NCBI GenBank assembly: GCA_023634235.1
Contig: JAMKCF010000013.1
Coordinates: 17,733,705-17,797,704, forward strand
Direction: 5' to 3'
Origin: Pisaster brevispinus
Taxonomy: Eukaryota > Echinodermata > Asteroidea > Forcipulatida > Asteriidae
Length of the DNA: 64,000 nt
The translations under genes and the position numbers were made by a program. The notes beneath the pieces are model-generated. The model searched no databases, was not told the origin of the DNA, and saw only the letters and a list, made by a program, of their open reading frames with translations. Each line of letters opens with the position of its first letter. Within the stretch, counting starts at the first letter, position 1. Shown here one piece after another: positions 11,801-23,000 of the stretch.

Positions 11801-14800
11801 TAGGGTCTGTCCTTCTTGACCACTACCTCACTAGTGACCTGTAATTTGAGGTCTGGCCTTTTTGACCACTACCTCACTAGTGACCTGTAATTTGGGGTCT
11901 GGCCTCTTTGACCACTATCTCACTAGTGACCTGTAATTTGCGGTCTGGCCTTTTTGACCACTACCTCACTAGTGACCTGTAATTTGGGGTCTGGCCTTCT
12001 TGACCACTACCTCACTAGTGACCTGTAATTTGGGGTCTGGCCTTTTTGACCACTACCTCACTAGTGACCTGTAATTTGGAGTTGAGTCATTTTTACTTTG
12101 TATGCATATTCTTGCTTGTGCAAAACCTAGCTGTTATTGAATATTAAAAACTGACTGCATTGTTTTTTTATTGTGATTTATGACTTGTAAAACTGTGTAT
12201 ATTTCTATGTTTTATACCGTTGTTTTTGCAATTTTCTCTTACTTTATTTGCTTGTTGTTTTGATTGCTTCTTTGTTTTTTGGTTTTGATGTATGTTCCCA
12301 ATTTACCAGGCCCAGGTGCCTGTGGTGTATTGCCCTTTAACACCAGAGGTTGTATTTTGGTGTTTTGTGCTATAATAAATATGTGTTCTCTGTGTATATT
12401 CTCTTCACTATATGATATTGTCTTGCAGGTTGTAACAGTTTATCATTCAAAACAACAGTAAATGTAGATGATTAGCGAGTAAGAGGGTTAACTGTGTACC
12501 ATTGCAGGTTGGCTATACCATTTCAGTCCGGTATATCATTCAAAACCACAATGGATGATATTGAATGGTCAGACAGTTCGAGGTGTTTTTTTAGTGCTGA
12601 TGGTATTTTGTGTCACCTTTTCTTTGTTCAGATCTGATAGCCATGATCCTGTGGTTTCCTTTGAAGGAATCCTGGATTTTCTTCATTCACCACGTTGCTG
12701 TTCTTTATCCATTCTTAAACAATGTGGTAAGTGACACGATTTATTCTGTCTTAGAAACGAGATGCTAGATGTCAGCAAATCTACCAGCTGCTTTTTCCTG
12801 TTGACACGATATCCACTGCTGATGGCAGTCAAAACACACCTGCATTTACCATGTTTACCAATTACCGTGGGCTGTCAAATTAGCGTAGTGGTATCTTTTC
12901 TCGCCTTCCACCTTTAGGACCCCGGTTCGAATCCTGCCGGGGGCACTATGTGGATTGGGTTTAAGTCCCTACCAGATTGCGTCAGTTTTCTGGGGTTTTC
13001 CTCCCACATCTGAAACTGAAACTGAAACTTCCTTCCTTGTCTTCTCTCCATGGGGTTCTTGGCTAGTATAGTGATTAAGTTTGCTGTTCTGAGAGTCCTT
13101 GGCCTCAAAACCAGAATTAATTAAATAAAATGAAATGTTTACTCGTCAAATTGGCACTGAACTTGTGATGTTAAATGCTAGATAACTACGCAAACCAGGG
13201 CTAAATTTCAGAGAGCTGTTTAAGCAGAAAATAATGTCTAGGAACTTTCTGCTTAGCAAAAGTAAAATGGGAAACACAACAAAGTGTACCACTTTGCATT
13301 TGTCACATTTAGCACTTTTGGTGGATTTGTGTGCTTTATAAGACTTCGTTATTATTATTATTATCATTTTTTTCCAAACTGTGACTTGCATCCTGCTCAT
13401 TTTTGCTAGCAGAAAACTTTAAAAGTTCTATAAAAGCTCTATGAAAATGGGCCCTGTTCTTGGCAAGTTAGACTTCTCTACGCTTAGCAAATATTTCCTG
13501 CCTAGTTTAAACTACACTTTTTTTAAATGGCAGTCACAGGTGTTGATTTATTCTCTTTTGTTATACTTGATCATGCAGGTCTTTGGAGTGTTGACTTACT
13601 TCGCTAATTTCAGAATTCTAGCAGAATGTTCCACTGTTTTTGTCAACAATAGGTGAGTGTGAATCTAATGCCTTTTTTTAAAACTCTGAACATTTTCTTG
13701 GGGTGATAGAGATGCTCACTTCTTTCTTATGCCTTGGTCTTGAAATTGTTTTTGTCCTCCAGAAATCCGTCATAAACTGATGCTGTTGTTTAAATTCATA
13801 AATGTGTGTGTGTGTGTGTGTGTGTTGTTTTAGCTAGAGTAAACTGAAAAACCACTTTATATTGACATTATTGTGTGAAAAGTAATTTTAAATTTTATTG
13901 CATTGTTCATGTTGCATTTGAGTTAACATTGTTCACTTTGACATGACGTTCAAATCATGGGAGACTAATGTAATTGAGAAGCTTATTTTAACAACTGGTA
14001 GTTTGCCACTTCAGTGCTTGACATTTGAATGGAAAACTTGGTACATAATCCCCAAACTGTGTGAATGACATTTAGGTGCTTGTCTAGTGCCTTTGATGAG
14101 GTTGGCCGATGTGTTAGCTCAAACCTATCTGGAGCTTTGATGATAGACCTTAAGACCATGTCATACAGGGACTTTTTTTCAGGCAAGCTGGAGGCAACCA
14201 AATGCAATGTGTGCACAAGGAACACTTCTACAGCTTAGAGACATTCTTCTCGCTGTAATTTACTATCTGTGCATCATGTGTACATAGCTTCAATCTGTAT
14301 ATCGTGCATATAAAACTTTCATCCTGTGTGTCTATCTCTTCACATTTAAGTTTGTATACCTTGTGGAAATAATTATGAGCACTTTGGTGTGACAAAGTGC
14401 TATATCTAGGCCTACAGAATAAGAACTTTGTATTATTGTTATTTGTTTCAATCGGCAATTATCGCTAATTTATTTCTTCATCTCTTCACTTCTTTATGAT
14501 CAATCTCTGACTGATCTCCTGCTCCACAAGTAATGATACTTTATTTATTATGAGTTTCCTTCCAGAACAAAATATCTTTTTCTTAGGGAAATACACCCAT
14601 GCGTTTACGCATATATGGGGCTCGCATGTAAATCGAATTAGTATTACTATATTTAATCTACTGCTAATTCCATATATCACAACATAAATAATAAAATGTT
14701 TAACATTGTTTTTTCCCTTTTGTCTTTCCCTGTCCCTTTCCCTAAGGTGGCTGATGAGCGTTACAGGTCACAGAGCCAGCAAATGGTATGTGATTAACGG

Positions 14801-15062
14801 AATCACCATGCTATTTGTCTTCTTCACCTGTCGCATCGCAATCCTTCTTCCCTACTACGCTGTCACGTATCAGGCCGTGGGGAGGGCGGTTGCTGCCCTC
14901 CCCATTTTGCTTATCTTGGCTTGGATTCCTTGCGGGATAGTGATGGACATTCTTAATATCTACTGGTTCCGCAAGATGTTTAACGGAGCCAAAAATATGC
15001 TGCTTGCAGATAAGAAAAAGGACAAAAGGGAGGCTGTTCAGAATCGAGCAAAAGGGGAATAA
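8867..15062 (+). CDS. TLCD4: TLC domain-containing protein 4 (TMEM56)
   Basis: Multi-pass membrane protein of the TRAM-LAG1-CLN8 family; molecular function poorly defined, proposed links to lipid handling. Six coding exons join in phase: 8867-9072, 9785-9874, 11693-11751, 12632-12726, 13579-13652, 14747-15062, totalling 840 bp or 279 aa (human about 263). Landmarks: first membrane segment in LPVLFASFVVSFFMVFVASP, then RIVSMFHASLVSILSVYTLL, then GTSDLSRINVCITCGYMMAD, then the conserved TLC His pair in WIFFIHHVAVLYPFLNNV. These are followed by GVLTYFANFRILAECSTVFV, WLMSVTGHRASKWYVINGI and two more hydrophobic helices. The tail is lysine-rich (LLADKKKDKREAVQNRAKGE), fitting a cytosolic C-terminus. 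ATG 8867 is the first in frame after acceptor 8798. The introns carry many repeats, including a 46-bp minisatellite and copies of a ~120-bp family. Confidence 0.95.
9090..9195 (+). repeat. Single copy of the ~120-bp 'cctactgtctgacc' repeat
   Basis: Contains taaccctcctactgtctgac, cattcaatat and acacagtatcaaccctccta. It matches the tandem array at 15300-15720. An inverted copy lies at about 12480-12590. Confidence 0.6.
9240..9538 (-). mobile_element. tRNA-derived SINE, old copy
   Basis: The reverse complement has a B-box-like gggttcacatcctgg, then ttcttaagcaagacatttta, ggtacctac and a tail with ttaaggagaag and ggaatgcttaagg. The same word order occurs at 24900-25215, so the two define a ~300-bp family. 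Lies in TLCD4 intron 1. Confidence 0.6.
10036..10200. mobile_element. Foldback MITE, GGGCCCAATTTCAT family, partial
   Basis: Starts gggtccaatttcatagagct followed by gcttaagcac. It keeps one terminal end of the palindromic family seen complete at 13195-13455. Confidence 0.55.
10882..10955 (+). repeat. 23-bp tandem repeat, three copies
   Basis: gaaaatcagtgagattgttt plus gta occurs three times in a row with one late substitution (gttcgta). In a TLCD4 intron. Confidence 0.8.
11795..12080 (+). repeat. 46-bp minisatellite, about six copies
   Basis: The unit, gacctgtaatttggggtctg then gcctttttgaccactacctc then actagt, repeats about six times with few changes (ctt/ttt, gggg/gagg/gcgg). It begins about 45 bp after the donor of TLCD4 coding exon 3. 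High similarity suggests recent expansion or homogenisation. Confidence 0.85.
12480..12592 (-). repeat. Inverted copy of the ~120-bp 'cctactgtctgacc' repeat
   Basis: Reads aagagggttaactgtgtacc, then ggatgatattgaatggtcag followed by acag. This is the reverse complement of the unit arrayed at 15300-15720. Confidence 0.6.
12870..13050 (+). mobile_element. tRNA-derived SINE
   Basis: A-box-like ttagcgtagtgg near 12880 and a perfect B box ggttcgaatcc at 12924-12934. The body ends in tggggttttcctcccacatc. The same tail occurs inverted at 59785-59935. In a TLCD4 intron. Confidence 0.72.
13195..13455. mobile_element. Foldback MITE, complete copy
   Basis: Left end ccagggctaaatttcagaga then gctgtttaagcag. 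Right end aaaagctctatgaaaatggg then ccctg. The ends are inverted copies, and the interior again pairs gcttagcaaa with gctagcagaaa words. About 260 bp, no ORF. It defines the window's commonest MITE family. An internal TTA microsatellite lies near 13349-13363. Confidence 0.7.
13806..13825 (+). repeat. TG microsatellite
   Basis: About ten TG dinucleotides in a TLCD4 intron. Confidence 0.85.
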
Positions 15063-15299
15063 CTTAAATCCACTAGACATTGTTTCATTTGATGAATGAT
15101 AAATATTTCTACAAGAAAGTGACGGTGCTTTGCTACAACTGGTGAAAGTGGTTGAGTTTCCTCAGCTGTGATTATTTAATCCAAATATTAAAGTTTGGGT
15201 GCATTTATGACAGTCAAATCCCTTTGAGCTGTGCACTTTAATGCTTGGACCTTTCTACCTCTGATATTCTTCTGATCTAAAGAATTGAGTTCCAGATCA

Positions 15300-15720
15300 G
15301 ATTTATTTAATCCTCGTACTGTCTGACTTACTTTCCTTATGAACGAGTGACAGATAAACTATGTTGGCGTACATTATGATTGGTGTTGAGCACATCTACA
15401 CAGTGCATAGTCAACCCTCTCACTGTCTGACCTATCAGTATCATCCACTGTGGTTTTGTACGATAGATCAACTATGCCAGCCTGCAATAGGATATCATGT
15501 GGTGAATGCATCTATAAAAAGTACACAGTCAACCCTCCTACTGTCTGACCATTCAATATCATCTACTGTGGTTTTGATCGATAAACCAGTTTTGTAAACT
15601 ATGCCAACCTGCAATATATCATCTTGTGAATGCATCTACAAAGTACACAGTCAGCCCTCCTACTGTCTGACCATTCAGTATCATCCACTCTGGTTTTGAA
15701 TGACTCTGTCAGCCTGCATT
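15300..15720 (+). repeat. ~120-bp tandem repeat downstream of TLCD4
   Basis: About 3.5 copies of a unit holding caaccctcctactgtctgac, then cattcaatatcatccactgt, then ggttttgatcgataaact, then gtgaatgcatctacaaagta and cacag. Dispersed copies lie inside TLCD4 introns at 9090-9195 and, inverted, at 12480-12592. A satellite-like family confined here to one gene and its flank. Confidence 0.75.
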
Positions 15721-15851
15721 TGGATGTCATACTGCGAATACATCGGCACATACATGTAGCTCTCATGTACACAATTACTTCTACTACGCACAGTTGTTCC
15801 ACCATACACAACCCATGCAGTTGAATGGGTTCAAATGGTTGGTCAACTCAC

Positions 15852-15914
15852 TGGGGGGTGGCGGGGTGGGGGTGAAGGGTGTGGGTGGCGGGTGGAGGGT
15901 GGAGGGTGCGGGGT
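15852..15914 (+). repeat. G-rich minisatellite
   Basis: Runs such as ggggtggcggggtgggggtg followed by gtggcgggtggagggtggag. It has many G-triplets and could form a G-quadruplex. Confidence 0.7.
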
Positions 15915-16568
15915 TAGATTGAAGTAGTTACGAGTTCCTACTTTCCTCAGATGCAGTGCGTTTTATTCCTATTGAGGAAAGTAGTAATATTAGGAAACAT
16001 TAATCCAACTGCACCCATCTGTGGTAGTGTCCTGAATGCTTATTCTTCAATCAAATAAGGACAGACTTTCCCATCCCAGCCTTGGTGTGGTGGTTTATTG
16101 TGGCTCTTTTGTCAACCACAGCTCTGGATTTGGCTCTGGCTCTGACTCCATTAGTTATTTTGAAACCTGCATCTTTGATAGAGAGCTCCAAATAGGCAGA
16201 TAGAAGCCAGACCTACATGTACATGTATGGGTTGGAAAAGGAGATGGATGTTTGTATTGATCAATGTGAACACAAGATGGCGCTCTGATGTTTAGGTTCA
16301 TCTGGGTTGTTTTTAAGTGTGGTGTAAACCTTGCTCATCTACTGTACATAAACTGGCTCTAACGATTGCTGGAAGCGCATTTTTCTCTAAGGATTTGTGT
16401 ATGAAAAAACAACAAACAAATGAAGACATGTGTGTACATATATTTAAAAGAAGTTTTCACTGGTCAGATAACATTTGTATGGGCCTGCCCATTAATTGAA
16501 AATCTCAAAACTGTATTCATCCAGGTAATGTTTTGGCCAAACACCTAAGATTGATTTTTTATATCTTT

Positions 16569-16626
16569 GACATCATGATTGGTCACATCATGTGATTGGT
16601 CACATTATGTGATTGGTCACATCGTG
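16569..16626 (+). repeat. 17-bp tandem repeat, three to four copies
   Basis: gattggtcacatcatgt is repeated with variants attatgt and atcgtgt. Confidence 0.8.
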
Positions 16627-16871
16627 TTCATGACCCATCTCTGATGTCAGAGGTTAATGGTCAAAAGATGCCAATGGCCAAGAAACAGTGGTTGTGTTTT
16701 ACAGGTTGTTGTACTAATGAGGTGTGTACAGATATCAGAAATGTTCAAAGCTTGTACAAATACTGAAGACAAATCACGTCATTAGTGCCTTTTATACAGT
16801 GTATTCCTAGACTTGACCATCGGATTGCATGTTATCTTTGTGAGCTCCGAAGTGTTGCGTGGTCAAGTATT

Positions 16872-16926
16872 GATATGGTATTAGTATAGGTATCGATATT
16901 GATATCGATATTGATATCGGTATCGA
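16872..16926 (+). repeat. TATCGATAT-type simple repeat
   Basis: A run of gatatcgatattgatatcg variants, internally palindromic. Confidence 0.75.
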
Positions 16927-17310
16927 CAAGCATGAGACCGTCTACCTTCTTTCAGTAGGCTTTAGTTTGATAATTGAACAAGTCCTGCTTAGTTTTGAAA
17001 GAGCTTTAAGGAACTTGTACTGCTTTGTCCTGAAAGAAGTTCTAGTTCTTAGTTCCGAAGGCACAATCCAGTTTAGCTGAAAGAACCAGAACTTGTACTG
17101 CCGGGGTGTAAGTGACTTCTTATAAACCAAATAAAATCAAATCAATAATATATTTCATTCCAAACATTACAGAAAACAACAATTGTGGAGGCACAGTTAG
17201 AACAAGCCAAGTTTGCTTTTGACCACCAAGAATGCTTTTATTAAGAATTTGACGACGGAAACTATGGTTAGATAGTTCTTCTGAACTAAAACACCCATCA
17301 ATCCACCAGG

Positions 17311-17498
17311 CCAATATTAATAGAGTTGCTTAAGCACAAAACTTAGCAAAGTATAGTTCCGCTCTCTAGGAACATTTTACCAGCTAAAATACCATGTCAT
17401 GTGAATCTAATGTGACTGATATTCTGTTTATTTTTGCTTAGCAGAAAATTGTTAAGCAATACTTTCTGCTGAAGCAGTTCTATGAAATTGGGCCCTTG
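17311..17498. mobile_element. Foldback MITE, GGGCCCAATTTCAT family
   Basis: Left end ggccaatattaatagagttg then cttaagcac. Right end gcagttctatgaaattgggc then cc. Interior has gcttagcagaaaattg. Same family as 13195-13455. Confidence 0.65.
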
Positions 17499-17599
17499 TT
17501 TTTGTGTAAATTAACCGCAATGACATGGTGTTTGTGTAGTCAGACATGTTCTGTATATCTGTAACTTCCTTGTGCGATTTGCTAGGATTCTTCCTCACT

Positions 17600-17940
17600 C
17601 ACAACATCCATCTCCTGTAACTCCACACCTAAACTGTTTAACTCTGATTATGGTGGATGCCTGGTCCCATGTAAAGCATATTCAGTTTTCTAGTGCAGTC
17701 CTCAGTCCCTTTCCCCAACACCATAACTGTTGGACTCTGATAACAGTAGTCTGGTTCAATGTAAATCCTAATCAGTTTACTAGTGCAGTCCTCGCTCCAC
17801 CACCACGCAGTAGATCAGCACCCAAATTGTTGGACTCTGATTATAGTGGTATACCCATAGAGTTCTTTCCTTCATGGTTTGCCTGATCTCACGTAAAGCT
17901 TAATCAGTTTACTAGTGCAGTCCTCAGTCCAACAGGAGCA
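17600..17940 (+). repeat. ~115-bp tandem repeat, three copies
   Basis: Each copy carries ctgttggactctgattatag, then gtaaagcttaatcag, then tttactagtgcagtcctc. The ORF through it is chance. The stretch 17940-20005 downstream shows no exon, only poly-T near 18232 and 18433, and microsatellites. Confidence 0.7.
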
Positions 17941-19202
17941 AACAAGACATGCAGTTGGATTTTGAAATGTTGGCTAACACTTGCAGTCCCGAATCCTTCT
18001 ATATCCAATTGCCAAAGTGAATGATTCAGAAGGACTGGAGCCAGGGGCAGGCATTACTTGAGCACCTTAATTTTGGTGGATTTGGCACACTAAATATTAT
18101 TCCAATCTTATCTAATTCCCCTAAAATTGTGGAGTGACATTAGGAGAAAAGGATGTTGGAGGAAGTTGGCCACATGCGAGCCAAACTGCCTAGTCTGTAA
18201 AATAATTATAGTAAACTAAGGCCAGTAATTGGTTTTTTTTTTTTAACATGTTATGTTTCCACCATTGAACTAATAATTTGAACAATAATTTATAAAAAAA
18301 ATTCTCTAGATTTTTTAAAGTTTAGTTTTCATTTGAGTTTTAATTACATAAGAAACGTATGTATTTGAAGTAACGGTTTGGTTTATTCACAAAGAAATTG
18401 CAAATTATATCAAAATTATTAAAAAGATAACTATTTTTTTTACTAAATATTAAGGTGCCTTTATGTAAATCAACAAATAAATCTATTCCTTAGGGGCAAG
18501 GAGGCAATCTTCAAGTGCTCTTGACCTTTGGCTTTGTGCCCCTTATTTAACAATTTCTTAAGTAAATGTAAAGATTTCCAAATATAGTGCCATGAAAAAA
18601 AGATGAAACACTTGTGAGCTGTAGGTACTTTTTGGGGGTATCCCTCTCTCTTCCCCCCCCCAAAAAAAAATGACTCCAAACCATTAACTTTAGTTGCTAC
18701 TTCAATAAAAGTTCACATCAATAATTTATTGAACTTTTGACTTCTTGTCAACCCAGGCCAAGTTCCCACAAGGACTATTTGTCGACTAGTGGTCGATATT
18801 AACTGGTACTCATGCTAAAAACTATGTGTTGGGTACCAGGCAATATCGGCCTCCAGTCTTTGTGGCACCAATTTTTGTGGAAAACCTTATACCAGTGTTT
18901 TCCGCCATTACTGGGATGCAAATGCATCCGGAGTTAATTTAGTTCACACATCACAGGCATTTCTGACCAGTGATTGATGTTGATGAAACTTGAAATGTAC
19001 ATGTACACTTTTCAAGTTTCGTCAACTCAATCAGAAATGATAGATTTAATGTATCCCAGTAATAGCAAAAAAAAAACCCAGGTGCATATGAAGTAGACCT
19101 AAAATTGATGCGGCTAAATTTTGCAGGTTTTTGGAAATTTCTTGTGGGAGGAAGTTGTCTTGACCTTTTCAGCTTTACAAACAATATCATATTATTGTAA
19201 TT

Positions 19203-19250
19203 AATGATAACAATAACAATAACAATAATAATAATAATAATAATAATAAA
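19203..19250 (+). repeat. AAT/AAC microsatellite
   Basis: aacaataacaataacaataa followed by about nine taa units. Confidence 0.85.
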
Positions 19251-20005
19251 CATTGTATAGAGCTTCATACGCAGTGTTGCTCAGCTAGTTTGTAATTAAG
19301 GGTTTAAAAATGGAGAAAGCATACTTGTAACATTTTGAGGCATTGTTTTGTTATAAAGGCAGCTATCTTTCATCTTTGCTAATAGTTTGTTTGGAGATTT
19401 GCTTAAAATAACTTTGATTAATTTTAACTACATTCAAACATTTAATTTATTGATTGGATTTGGACTTAGTGTGGTGTAAATTATATTTTCCCTTCCATAA
19501 AACAAATATATTTTACTTGATTTAGTCCAATAATCATTTTCAGTCTGTTGTGTCTTTTGTTAGAATAATCATATCAAGTCAAGTATTGTTAATTTGGAAA
19601 CTACATGCAGAACAAAAAAGCTCACAAGAAAAACAGCTCCTCGCACTTCCTACTGGCTTCTGGCAATGGTTTGAGCATGTTTGTGCGAAGTGGAGTGCCT
19701 ACCCATTGAGACTGAGGACTATTACTAAGGGATCCGTGCAATTTGACAGAGTGAGGGCGTCCTCGCTTCACTTTTGTGTGCAAAACTAACATGGGACATC
19801 ACTGTGAAGAAGCGATGTCCAAACAATTCAATTTACACTGTCGACAAACAGTGTGGGAGTGTGTCTGTGACTGACACTGGAAGTACCGCACACCTACGAA
19901 TAGATGAAACTGAACAGTCCCCACAGGTGTTCGAACAACACCTACAGTAGGATCATTCCTCACTCTAACAAAATCCAGTACTAGTGAGTGCTTCCTGAAG
20001 TGTTT

Positions 20006-23000
20006 TTAGAGTTTACGTTTACCACCTGTTGCTGACGAGTGTTGGCTGAGCTTTCTCTTTAAGTCACTGACGGTCTGTTTGAGATGTGCAACCTCCCTCT
20101 CTGAAGCCGCCTGGGCATTGAACATTTTCTGAGATGGAGAGCGATGGAGTAGAAGAACAAAATTAAGAAACTCAGATTGTAATTGGTCTAACTTTGAACC
20201 CTATGCATTTAGGGGGGAGGATAACAGGTTTCAGCTGAAATCATCAAAATTACGTTAGGTTTCCTTTGTCATTCTTGTTGACAGAGGAAAGGATTGTTGT
20301 GGACAGTGGCGTGACCAGATATTTATTTTACTATTTCATTTAAACAAAATTCGGAGGGGGGCAATGATTTTTATATGTTTATTTTTGTAAATTTATTTAT
20401 TCTATTTCATTTATTTATTTAGGGGAAAGTGGTTGTATAATGTATCAAATCACTCATTTCTGCATTTTTAGGTCTCATGGCAGAGCAAGAGGGTGAGGCA
20501 AGAATTCTGCCCACCCCACACGCAAACCTCTGGTTATGACATGTAAGAGGTGCTTGCTCATCATAAAGAATTACAACAAGCAAAATATGCTCTGCAGGCT
20601 TAAAATGTCTAACAGGAAAACATTGCAATATTTCAGCCAAGATGGAGCTTAGTTGACTATTGCACTAACTTAGTATTGCTGTATAATTAAGACCAAGTGA
20701 CTCTGTCTTACCTCTCTGAAGATATGGCTGCTGACAGAAGCTGGTTTTTCATTTCGATGAATGGTTCTTGTATTGGCACTCTGTAGTTTTAACAGTTTGG
20801 CATCGTACTGGAAGAAGTGAAAGAACGGAAGAAAAACACAAGAACCTTAAGGAGTTGTAAAAAACCAGAATAATAGTTATATTTAGTGATATCACTCGCA
20901 AGGAGAGCTATGAATGACGAGGCACCACTGTATCTCAAGGAACCTCTCTCACCTTATACTCTAAGTTAGAAAGCATGCTTAAAACACATTTGTTCAACAT
21001 TGCTTATGACTGTGCTCTTGATTACATCCCGAAAAGTCTTTGTTTGCAAAGCCAAGCCAATAATTACTTTGTATTCTTTTATTCTCCAAGTTCCTTGTAA
21101 TAGTGTATGTTTTTCTTAAATTGGTTTATCCAGTGCCTTAATTTATTTTAAAAAATTGCCGGTGAATATGTTAGGTCATAGATAGATGACACTTTCCAAA
21201 TTTGTATTATTATTATTATTACAATCCCTCTGTCAAACTGTGTCCTCCATACCTCCAATCTCAACTTGACAACCCCTGTCTGGTGGTTCTTCTCAGCTTC
21301 GGCAAATTGCTTCTGAAGTTGTTTGGCCTCAGCTGACTTGACTCGGACTTCCTTCTCCAGAACTCTGAGCTCATCCTCCTCTGCAGGGAGAGGAAATCAA
21401 CAAAAAAGAGTTAAAGACAAAATTGTATCTTAAAAAACAAAATGTTTAAGATGAGGTTTCTCAATAAAGCATAACTGACAACTCCATGGTAGTTACAGTG
21501 ACCATCTAGGTGTCACGGCTATGGTTTTCTCAATCATTTTAGTGACTTGATGTTTAATAATTCATTTTAATATAACATCGTGTCAAGAGATTCTTTTGGA
21601 ACAACAGCTTTTTGATACCTGTAGTTGAAGGTATAAAGCGAGAGTCATCTTGGAAATGCTCATATTGATGTTCAAGTGACAACTAATACCAGTGATGTTT
21701 GCTACTTCAGAAATACATTTCATGCTCTAAATGCTGTAACTTAACAATTACAAGCAAGGCAATTTTGTATAAACTACAGAAAAAAGGGAGGACAAACCCC
21801 TGCACACAGAGTGCATGAATTGTTTTTTTTCTTTCTACGACACTGTATATATATATTTTAATGTTGAGTAAAATATCAGTTTATCAGCTGAAAAGTTCCA
21901 TGCCTGCTACTTTCAGGCGGGGCTGTGGTATAAAAATCCACAATCTTAAAAAAATGGATTTTGGCCTCGCCCTTCCTTCAAGAGTAACACCCCTTTAAGC
22001 CGTTACATTTATGATGATTTACAGATTACATAACCACAACTGTAGGCTACAATTAGATGTTTAGACACAACGAGGGCTGCGTATTTATTTCCTTGATGGT
22101 CTCTTTTTTTTCCTTTCTAGAAGTTTTAAAGGCATGATGGGAGATCTATGAGCAAATCCCGAAAATCAGCACAAATCCTGACAATATCACAGTTGTGTAC
22201 TTTCAACTCATTGAAGATACTGGAAAAAAGTGGCGGGGGGGGGGGGGTCTAAATTAATTATCTTAATCCAGACTAACCAAATGGCTTAGTGCTTTCTATT
22301 AAGTTAATTGGCGGTGGGTGAATAGATTTTAAGGCTTGTTTTCAGTTAATGATCTGACTTAGCATAATAGCCTGTTGATGGGCTTCCTCTGTCTGGCATA
22401 GGTGTTCAGCATGGATGTCTTCTAGTTGTCTCTCTGCTGTAGTGATTGCTTGTTTACCTTCCTAAAGATCAGGAATAGAATAAGTAATTACTGATCAAAC
22501 TCCTTTAGTGCAGGTTTTGCTTTAGCCATTTTCTCTTGGTAGATTAAAAATTTGCACCAGGCAGGAAAAAAAATATATTATTTGTGTTTTACCCACACAG
22601 AGATGTGTGTAAAGCACTGTATACTCAGTGCTTTCCCGAGTCCTGTGACTTGAAAATCCAAAGGCATATTACTCAGGAAGGTTTGGTATCCACAACCTTT
22701 TGCTGTTCTAGAGCGGATGTCTCACCACTAGACCATCAAGATAATGCATGGTGGCAGCTGTTACTGCAATGAATTTGATAAGTAAACTATTTTCTGAACA
22801 CAGACTGTCATCACAGTGTATCACAGTTCTTTTGTTTTTCTTCCATTATCCATCAAAGAATTGCTTGGAGAAAATCGTCAGTTCCCATTTCATTTATGAG
22901 AATTACAATAACAGCAGTCAACGTGGCTATCATGTTGCCTTAAGGCTCAAAATAGCATAATGACCAACATCAGTCAACACTAGATCATCGTTAACATTTC

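Noticed and set aside
11795..12080. Regular repeats resembling a CRISPR array
   Set aside because: Units are directly adjacent without unique spacers, and the DNA is animal intronic sequence. The same applies to the 23-bp, 17-bp and 78-bp repeats.
17572..17886. 104-aa plus ORF rich in Pro, His and Ser
   Set aside because: It is read through a ~115-bp tandem repeat; the repeated peptide follows the DNA repeat and shows no other coding sign.
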